Positions 19,982-26,216 of a stretch of 26,216 nucleotides of DNA are shown piece after piece. Made by a program: the position numbers and the translations under genes. Below the pieces are notes generated by a model. That model had not been told where the DNA came from. It searched no databases and was given only the letters and a program-made list of their open reading frames with translations. The DNA comes from JBAYGJ01 sp041649335 (GTDB lineage Bacteria > Patescibacteriota > Patescibacteriia > UBA10025 > JAHIVO01): contig JBAZNF010000015.1 in NCBI GenBank assembly GCA_041649335.1, positions 1-26,216 on the forward strand, read 5' to 3'. Within the stretch, counting starts at the first letter, position 1. Every line of letters starts with the position of its first letter.

Positions 19982-22912
19982 ATGAAAGGCGTTAAACAAA
20001 AGGCACCGGCCCCGCAATCTATCTTTCCCGATCTGGAAAAGCAAGTTTTGGCGTTTTGGGACAAGGAAGACATATTCCAGAAAACCCTGGACCAGACCAG
20101 GGGCGGGGAGCCTTTCGTTTTTTTTGAAGGGCCGCCTACCGCCAACGGCAAGCCGGGAATCCATCATGTCCTAGCCCGGGCATATAAAGACGTCATTGTC
20201 CGGTATAAGACTATGCGCGGTTTTTACGTTGAGCGGAAAGCCGGCTGGGATACGCATGGGTTGCCGGTTGAAATTCAGGTAGAAAAGGAACTGGGCATTT
20301 CCGGAAAGCCGGAGATCGAGAAGTTCGGCATTGAGGAATTCAACAAAAAATGCCGCGACAGCGTGTGGAAATACAAGACGGATCTGGAAAACCTGACAAA
20401 ACGGATCGGTTTTTGGCTGGATATGGAGCATCCGTACGTGACGTATGAAAATGATTACATAGAATCGCTGTGGTGGGTGATTAAACAGATTTGGGATAAA
20501 GGCTTATTGTACAAGGGGCACAAGGTTGTGCCGCACTGCCCGCGGTGCGGAACTGCACTATCATCGCACGAGGTGGCGCAGGGATATAAGTCGGTCGAGG
20601 ATAATTCCGTTTACGTTTTATTTAAAGTGAAAGGACAGGAAGATACATATATCGTTTCCTGGACCACCACTCCCTGGACATTGCCGGGAAATGTGGCGCT
20701 GGCGGTCGGGAAAGACATTGCGTATAAAAAGGTTGAAATTCATGACAAGCAATATATCGTGGCGGAGGCAGTAGCGGAGAAACTTTTTCCAGACGCGAAA
20801 GCCGTTGAAGCGATGAAAGGCGAACAGCTGATCGGACTAGAATATGAGCCGTTGTTTGACATTAAACCGTTACAAAAGGAAACGGCATATAAAGTTTATG
20901 CCGCGGATTTTGTTAATACTGAGGAAGGGACTGGCGTGGTGCATACCGCAGTCATGTACGGCGAGGATGATTACCAATTGGGAGAGAAGGTCGGCCTGCC
21001 GAAGCACCACACCGTTGACCTGAACGGCCTTTTTACTGCTGACGTCTCCAAGTGGGCCGGTCAGTTCGTAAAGCAAAAAAAAGTAGAGCAGGGGATCATC
21101 ACCGATTTGCATGAGCGCGGATTATTACTGAAGGAAGAGATGCACCGCCATGATTACCCGTTCTGCTGGCGGTGCGGCACGCCGCTGCTGTATTACGCCA
21201 AGGATTCCTGGTTTATCGCCGTGACGAAAGTAAAGGAACAGTTAGTCAAGAACAACGAGGATATCAACTGGGTGCCGGAGTTCATCAAGCATGGACGGTT
21301 CGGCGAATGGCTGAATGAAGTGAAGGACTGGGCGTTTTCCCGCGAACGGTATTGGGGCACGCCGCTGCCGATCTGGGAATGCGAGAAGTGCGAGAAGCGG
21401 GAATGTCTCGGTTCTATTGAAGAGCTTGTTGCTCGTAGCACGTCGCCATTGGCCACGGGCAATAAACTTGATTTACATAGACCGTATATTGATTCCGTCA
21501 CTTTAACGTGTTCGTGCGGCGAAACTATGCGCCGGGTAAAAGAAGTCGTGGACGTGTGGTTCGATTCCGGCTGCATGCCGTACGCCCAGTGGCACTACCC
21601 GTTTGAGAATAAGGAACGCATTGATAATGGGAAAAGTTTCCCGGCTGATTTCATCGCCGAGGGCATTGACCAGACACGCGGCTGGTTTTATACGCTGTTG
21701 GCCGTGTCGACGTTGCTCGGGAAGGGAGTACCATATAAAAATGTCGTCTGTTTGAATTTAGTGTTCGACGCCAAGGGGCAGAAGATGTCCAAGTCAAAAG
21801 GCAATATTGTCGATCCTTTTTATATTATTGATAAGTTCGGCGCGGATACCTTGCGCTGGTTCCTGTTCACGGTAAACCAGCCCGGCGACGCCAAGCTGTT
21901 CGACGAGAAACAGCTGGAGGAAGTGGTAAAAAAGCAATGGCTGATTGTATGGAACATCCTGTCATTCTGGAAAATGTACGCCGGGACGGACAGGAAAAAT
22001 TTTCCAGTGGAAGTGCGCCGTTCAGCCCATGTGCTGGATAAATGGATTATCGCCAAACTGCACGAGACGGTCAGCCAGGCGACAGTATCAATGGACGCAT
22101 ACGGTGTGACTGAAACCGGCCGCCTGATCGCTGATCTCATCACTCAGTTGTCCACCTGGTACGTGCGTCGCTCGCGCAACCGATTTAAAAATGAGGGGGC
22201 AGACAAGCAGGATGCGCTGGCCGTTTTGCGTTACGCTTTAGCAACTATCTCCCGGTTATTGGCACCATTAGCACCGCTCATGGCCGAAGCATTGTATCGC
22301 GAGGTGAGAATAGACGCTGAACCGATAAGTGTGCACATGGCTGGTTGGCCGGAGGGCCAGGTAACCAAGGAGGGCACGGCCATTTTAGAGCAAATGGCCA
22401 TGGTCCGGCAGGCGGTGGAGTTGGGGCACAGTGTGCGTAAAGACAAGCAGATTAAAGTCCGCCAGCCATTGCCGCAATTCATCATCAAGGGCCGGGCGCT
22501 TGATCCAGAAATAAAAACGTTGATCCAGGAAGAGGTTAACGTGAAAGAAGTCATCTTCGTGGAAACGATGCCGCAGGGATCGGAGTTCGCCTTTAAGGAA
22601 TCCGGCAGCGTGAGCGTCGCATTAGACACGACTATTACTGACGAACTGAAATACGAAGGGATGATCCGGGAAATCGTACGCCAGATTAATGCCATGCGCA
22701 AGGATGCCAGCCTCACCATCGGAGACACGATCACCTTGTATTATGAGATACTGGATCCGGAGCTGGAAAAAATATTTTTGCATTACAAATCTGACGTATG
22801 TCGTGACGTTATTGCCACGCAGTGTTTGCCGGATTTGCCGGACAACGTGGACCTGAAATCGGTATTCGCTATTGCTGGGGTAAAGGTTACTTTCGGCATC
22901 AAGAAGAAATAA
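19982..22912 (+). CDS. ileS: Isoleucyl-tRNA synthetase with GxHH-type HIGH motif
   Basis: 976 aa. It charges tRNA-Ile and edits mischarged Val. Motifs: FEGPPTANGKPGIHHVLAR (48-66), GWDTHGLPVEIQVEKELG, the CP1 editing domain with WTTTPWTLPGNVALAV and GTGVVHTA, and KMSKSKGN at 601-608. Zinc-type Cys sets occur: CPRC (186-189), CWRC, CEKCEKREC and CSC. The tRNA-binding C-terminal region is complete to residue 976. The HIGH site reads GIHH (59-62). Such a GxHH form is known in some type-2 IleRS with strong mupirocin resistance; drug resistance here is inference. Gap to recO is 13 nt, so the two form an operon. No SD. Confidence 0.95.
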   Translation: MKGVKQKAPAPQSIFPDLEKQVLAFWDKEDIFQKTLDQTRGGEPFVFFEGPPTANGKPGIHHVLARAYKDVIVRYKTMRGFYVERKAGWDTHGLPVEIQVEKELGISGKPEIEKFGIEEFNKKCRDSVWKYKTDLENLTKRIGFWLDMEHPYVTYENDYIESLWWVIKQIWDKGLLYKGHKVVPHCPRCGTALSSHEVAQGYKSVEDNSVYVLFKVKGQEDTYIVSWTTTPWTLPGNVALAVGKDIAYKKVEIHDKQYIVAEAVAEKLFPDAKAVEAMKGEQLIGLEYEPLFDIKPLQKETAYKVYAADFVNTEEGTGVVHTAVMYGEDDYQLGEKVGLPKHHTVDLNGLFTADVSKWAGQFVKQKKVEQGIITDLHERGLLLKEEMHRHDYPFCWRCGTPLLYYAKDSWFIAVTKVKEQLVKNNEDINWVPEFIKHGRFGEWLNEVKDWAFSRERYWGTPLPIWECEKCEKRECLGSIEELVARSTSPLATGNKLDLHRPYIDSVTLTCSCGETMRRVKEVVDVWFDSGCMPYAQWHYPFENKERIDNGKSFPADFIAEGIDQTRGWFYTLLAVSTLLGKGVPYKNVVCLNLVFDAKGQKMSKSKGNIVDPFYIIDKFGADTLRWFLFTVNQPGDAKLFDEKQLEEVVKKQWLIVWNILSFWKMYAGTDRKNFPVEVRRSAHVLDKWIIAKLHETVSQATVSMDAYGVTETGRLIADLITQLSTWYVRRSRNRFKNEGADKQDALAVLRYALATISRLLAPLAPLMAEALYREVRIDAEPISVHMAGWPEGQVTKEGTAILEQMAMVRQAVELGHSVRKDKQIKVRQPLPQFIIKGRALDPEIKTLIQEEVNVKEVIFVETMPQGSEFAFKESGSVSVALDTTITDELKYEGMIREIVRQINAMRKDASLTIGDTITLYYEILDPELEKIFLHYKSDVCRDVIATQCLPDLPDNVDLKSVFAIAGVKVTFGIKKK

Positions 22913-22925
22913 TCAAGCGATTTTT

Positions 22926-23678
22926 ATGGGCACGTATATGACCGAAGCGATCGTGCTCAAGCACGAGCCGTGGCGGGAAGCGGACCGGGCGGTGGTTTTG
23001 TATTCCCGCGAATACGGGAAAATGACTGCGGTGGCCCGCAGCGCACGTAAAATATCCAGCAAACTGGCTGGCTGCCTGGAACCCTTCAGTCTGATCCAGC
23101 TCACCCTGGCGCATGGCCGTACCTTTGAAACCATAGCCGGTGCTGATGAGCTGTATACGTATCCGAAAATACGGCGGCATTTACCGTCTGTGGCGCTGGC
23201 AGGTCTGATGGCGGAAATCGTTGACCGGTCCACATATACGAGCCAGCCTGACCAGCGCCTCTTTGAACTGATTGACCATTCGTTCCGCAATTTGGAGCGG
23301 ACGGACAGAGTGTCAACAACTGACGCCAAAATGGTGACGTGGCGTTTTGTCTGGCGATTTTTAGGGATCGTCGGCTTTCTCCCGGAACTGCATCACTGCC
23401 AGGTCTGTCGCGAACGCATCAGGGAAGAGCGGAACTGGTTTGTGCATAAAAAGGGCGGACTGGTCTGTCCACGTTGCCGGCAAGCGGCTGACGGAGGACT
23501 AGCCATGGAGCCCGACATGATCAAGATAGTGCGCTGGCTGGTGGCGGACACCCCAGCGCCGGCCCGTATCAAAACGCCTGAAGCGTTATCGCAGGCGGTC
23601 GGCCGGCTGACCAACGGTTTTCTGAATTATACGCATGAGCATGATCTTGATTTTACGCCTTTCCTGAAGCTAGCCTGA
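22926..23678 (+). CDS. recO: DNA repair protein RecO
   Basis: 250 aa, the usual length. RecO anneals DNA and helps RecR load RecA on SSB-covered single strands. The N-terminal OB domain opens TYMTEAIVLKHEPWREADRA with VLYSREYGKMTAVARSARK, as is usual for RecO. The zinc site is C158/C161 and C181/C184 (CQVC, CPRC). The rest is helical. Translation starts at the first ATG, with a U-rich, SD-less lead-in (GATTTTT). It follows ileS by 13 nt. RecF and RecR are not in the window. Confidence 0.93.
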   Translation: MGTYMTEAIVLKHEPWREADRAVVLYSREYGKMTAVARSARKISSKLAGCLEPFSLIQLTLAHGRTFETIAGADELYTYPKIRRHLPSVALAGLMAEIVDRSTYTSQPDQRLFELIDHSFRNLERTDRVSTTDAKMVTWRFVWRFLGIVGFLPELHHCQVCRERIREERNWFVHKKGGLVCPRCRQAADGGLAMEPDMIKIVRWLVADTPAPARIKTPEALSQAVGRLTNGFLNYTHEHDLDFTPFLKLA

Positions 23679-23680
23679 TC

Positions 23681-23689
23681 TGCTATACT
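23681..23689 (+). promoter_or_regulatory. Extended -10 promoter for the DUF11-like surface gene
   Basis: TGC TATACT, the same nine bases as before argS, lies just after recO. Transcription would begin near 23696 and leave about 90 nt of leader. No strong -35 is seen. Confidence 0.45.
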
Positions 23690-23785
23690 GATTAGAGAAT
23701 GATCAAATGATGCATACTGTTTATCACGTTAGAATTAAGTCATTGTTTGGAATTTGATATTTAGAAATTGAACAGTAGCAAAAGT

Positions 23786-25822
23786 ATGCCAAAAAAAATA
23801 AAACCACCAATAAAAAATTCCATACCGCTTACCAATCCCGCCCGGGATACCGGCGAACGTGAAGCTGTCCGTAAAATTTTAGTGGAAGAGGAACAGGACG
23901 AGAAATTGCCCGTGAACACCGCTGAGAACGCCTCGGCTGATTTTGCCGCTCTATACCAGGCAAAAGGTAGGGCCCGGTCGGAAATGTTCACTATCGATAG
24001 GCGTGACCCGAACCGGAAGAAAAAAGTTATCGCCTGGGTGGTCGTCGGCTTGCTGGTCATCCTGGGGGTAACGCTGACCGGATTTTATTTTTTTGTCAGC
24101 CGGCAGAAACAGTTCAAAGGCGAACATGTGTCTGTGACGACCCTGGTTCCGTCCAGCGTAGCGGCCGGAGCGGACAATATTTTTTCTATCACCGTCCAAA
24201 ATGATGAAGTCATTGACATAAAGAATGTTGAATTGACCGTCCAGTTTCCGGACAGTTTTATTTTCAAATCGTCGTCGCCTGATGCCGAGAATGACGCCCA
24301 TAATGCCTGGGCGCTGGGGACTATCGCGAACGGCAAGAGCCGGACGGTTGAATTCATCGGCCAGCCATTCGGGGATATCGGCTCCGTACAGACGTTTACC
24401 GTCCTGGTCACGTACACACCGGCGAATTTCAGCTCGGAATTCCAGAAATCAAGCACATTCACCGTCACGTTGTCCAAATCGGCCATTAATCTGAATATGG
24501 AAATACCGCTGAAAGTGGTCAGCGGTCATGCGTCCGAGTTCCGGGTGAAATTCACGAACAGCGCGAAAGAGGCTTTTGACCGCGTCCGTCTGACAGTGGA
24601 CTGGCCATCCGACGTAACTGTGACGGATCTGAATCCTGCGCCGACCGATCAGGCCAAGCGAATCTGGGACATTGATCAGATCGCCGCCGGGGCGAGCTAT
24701 GAATTGTCATTCAAGGGGACTATTGCCGGCGACGAAGGCGCCATGCGCGAGTTTAAAGTGGAGGTGGGGTATACGGATGATAATGGCCAGTACCATAAAC
24801 AGGCAGAGGGTTCGTCGATTGTCGTGGTCGCCAACCCGCAGCTCATTCTGACCCTGTCAGTTAATGACAGCGTAAACAACGCGACGGCGGATTTTGGCGG
24901 TACGTTGGATTATGTTGTGAAATACCGCAATGACAGCCAGTCGGAAATTAAGGACCTGGCGCTGGGACTGCAGCTGGACAGCAAGCTGGTCGACTGGAAT
25001 AAAACGATCAATTCCCAGAACGGCAAGGAAGTCGGCGGTACCGTGACCTGGGACGGCACGACGGTGCCAGCGCTACAGTCGGTCAAGCCGGGTGACGAAG
25101 GCGAGGTGACCTTGCGCATCAGCATTAAGGATCCGCCGATCCCATTGACCAGTGCTGACAAGAATTATTCCATCATGAGCACCGCTAAGGCTGTCTCGAC
25201 GAATGTCGTCGACGTTGAGGGCGGTTCCTTGTCCGTAGCCAGTAACAGCATTACCACCAAAATCAACAGCCGGCTGGTATTACGCGCGGAAGGCCGGTAT
25301 TACTCCGATGAGTACATCCAAATTGGCTCGGGCCCGTTGCCTCCGCAAGTCGGCCAGAAAACTGCCTATAGCATTAATTGGTATTTGGACAATACCGGCA
25401 ATGAGGTGCAGAACGTGTCAGTCAGTACGGTCCTACCGGAATGGGTGACATGGGAACACGACACTGCCGTGACGGCCGGCACCATCAGTTTTGATACCGT
25501 GACACGGACGGTCACCTGGTCTATTAATAAGCTGCCGGCACAGGTCGGCCAGCTTATTCCGGAAGTGTCGGCCAGTTTTAGTGTTTCGGTGACACCAGCC
25601 AGTACTGACGTGGGTAAGCTGATGATCCTGACCGGGAAAAGTTTGACGACTGCAATGGATACCTTCACCGAACAGGAACTGACGCCCTCCCAGGATATCA
25701 TTACTTCTGATTTAACTGCCGATCCACTGGCAACAGGTAAGGGGATCGTGATCGAGGCCGTGACCACGAATACAAATACCGAAATAAACGCGAATGCAAA
25801 CGTGAATTCTTCAAGTTTTTAA
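23786..25822 (+). CDS. Membrane-anchored surface protein with DUF11-like repeats
   Basis: 678 aa from the ATG at 23786 (MPKKIKPPIK), preferred to the TTG 18 nt upstream. Residues 1-79 are charged and cytoplasmic; 80-104 form one membrane helix after RRDPNRKKK. Outside, four or so beta domains of DUF11/CARDB type follow, each with a pattern like VQNDEVIDIKNVELTVQFPD, TNSAKEAFDRVRLTVDWPS, YRNDSQSEIKDLALGLQLD and LDNTGNEVQNVSVSTVLPE. The end is Asn/Thr-rich (NTNTEINANANVNSSSF), perhaps a flexible tail. No Cys-rich or catalytic motif is seen, so a structural or adhesive surface role is inferred. The tgt start codon overlaps its stop codon. Confidence 0.8.
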   Translation: MPKKIKPPIKNSIPLTNPARDTGEREAVRKILVEEEQDEKLPVNTAENASADFAALYQAKGRARSEMFTIDRRDPNRKKKVIAWVVVGLLVILGVTLTGFYFFVSRQKQFKGEHVSVTTLVPSSVAAGADNIFSITVQNDEVIDIKNVELTVQFPDSFIFKSSSPDAENDAHNAWALGTIANGKSRTVEFIGQPFGDIGSVQTFTVLVTYTPANFSSEFQKSSTFTVTLSKSAINLNMEIPLKVVSGHASEFRVKFTNSAKEAFDRVRLTVDWPSDVTVTDLNPAPTDQAKRIWDIDQIAAGASYELSFKGTIAGDEGAMREFKVEVGYTDDNGQYHKQAEGSSIVVVANPQLILTLSVNDSVNNATADFGGTLDYVVKYRNDSQSEIKDLALGLQLDSKLVDWNKTINSQNGKEVGGTVTWDGTTVPALQSVKPGDEGEVTLRISIKDPPIPLTSADKNYSIMSTAKAVSTNVVDVEGGSLSVASNSITTKINSRLVLRAEGRYYSDEYIQIGSGPLPPQVGQKTAYSINWYLDNTGNEVQNVSVSTVLPEWVTWEHDTAVTAGTISFDTVTRTVTWSINKLPAQVGQLIPEVSASFSVSVTPASTDVGKLMILTGKSLTTAMDTFTEQELTPSQDIITSDLTADPLATGKGIVIEAVTTNTNTEINANANVNSSSF

Positions 25823-26216
25823 TGGCAATTTCTATTCAACGGAGTTTCTCTTTATCCAAAAAATCCGCACAGAGCCGGGCACGAACCGGGCGTCTTGCCG
25901 TATTGCACGGTGTTATTGACACGCCATTTTTCATGCCGATTGCCACTCGAGGGGCGGTGAAGACTTTGGCGCCGGATGAAATACGCGTAGCTGGAGCACA
26001 GATCATACTTTCAAATACGTACCATCTCTGGCAGAGGCCGGGGTTGAAAGTAATTAAAAAATCGGGAGGACTACACTGTTTTATGGGTTGGAAGGGACCC
26101 ATCCTGACTGATTCAGGAGGGTATCAGGTATTTTCATTGGCCCGGTCGAGAAAGATATCCGAGCGGGGTGTGCAGTTCACATCGGAAATTGACGGCCAAA
26201 AACTTTTATTGACTCC
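25822..26216 (+). CDS. tgt: tRNA-guanine transglycosylase (3' truncated by the window)
   Basis: The frame starts at an ATG sharing one base with the preceding stop codon (TAATG) and runs off the window after about 131 codons. Tgt swaps G34 for the queuosine precursor preQ1 in GUN-anticodon tRNAs, among them tRNA-Asp. Motifs: GRLAVLHGVIDTPFFMPIATRG, NTYHLWQRPG and GPILTDSGGYQVFSLA, with the active-site Asp in TDSGG, then FTSEIDGQ. No SD is present; the start should be coupled to the upstream gene or use the U-rich lead. The tRNA-Asp(GTC) at 9248 is a likely substrate. Confidence 0.93.
   Translation, partial: MAISIQRSFSLSKKSAQSRARTGRLAVLHGVIDTPFFMPIATRGAVKTLAPDEIRVAGAQIILSNTYHLWQRPGLKVIKKSGGLHCFMGWKGPILTDSGGYQVFSLARSRKISERGVQFTSEIDGQKLLLT

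Overview
The window looks like a chromosomal stretch from a Patescibacteria/CPR-type bacterium (Parcubacteria-like) of roughly 50% GC. This lineage call is an inference. It rests on gene style: large cell-surface proteins with FG-GAP, FecR, fibronectin-like and DUF11-like repeats; an ArgRS and an IleRS with altered HIGH motifs; a sigma factor paired with a membrane-anchored beta-propeller protein; and many SD-less or near-leaderless starts. I see no transposon, phage, CRISPR array or rRNA gene.

Layout. 1-3633 (+): the 3' end of an NHL/IPT/FG-GAP surface protein, then a FecR-FN3 surface protein with its own promoter. 3708-5093 (-): a remote DHH/MYG1-like protein whose start I move to a GTG with a strong SD. 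5334-5687 (+): a small four-helix membrane protein with a consensus promoter, SD and terminator. 5799-9075 (-): two purine genes, a PurC-PurE fusion and PurH, as separate transcription units with near-identical promoters. 9248-11861 (-): a translation and ribosome-rescue block, which in transcription order is smpB, ssrA (tmRNA), a GIY-YIG protein, infC (probable AUU start), rpmI, rplT and tRNA-Asp. 11966-14739 (-): an ECF-like sigma factor overlapping a membrane-tethered beta-propeller protein. 14845-18772 (+): argS with a leaderless-type promoter, followed by two GT4 glycosyltransferases. 18925-19881 (+): a DUF167/YggU protein, a 26-aa hydrophobic microprotein with its own promoter and terminator, and a small single-helix membrane protein. 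19982-26216 (+): ileS and recO, then a membrane-anchored DUF11-like surface protein overlapping the start of tgt, which runs off the window.

How the genes fit together. Protein synthesis and its quality control dominate: two aminoacyl-tRNA synthetases, IF3, L35, L20, tRNA-Asp, tmRNA, SmpB and the tRNA-modifying Tgt. The tmRNA tag can be read from the sequence; it runs from ANTFV to LAVA over 24 codons. The two purine enzymes cover the middle and final steps to IMP and share a promoter and leader layout that suggests joint control. The surface proteins and glycosyltransferases probably build the cell envelope, and the sigma/propeller pair could sense it.

The strongest leads are: the unexplained reading frame between smpB and ssrA, in the -1 frame of smpB; the matched pur promoters; the 19-bp helix closing the tRNA-Asp precursor; the sigma/propeller pair with a nearby palindrome; the 26-aa microprotein cassette; and the altered HIGH motifs in both synthetases. 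No homology search or structure prediction was possible, so family names come from motifs read by eye.
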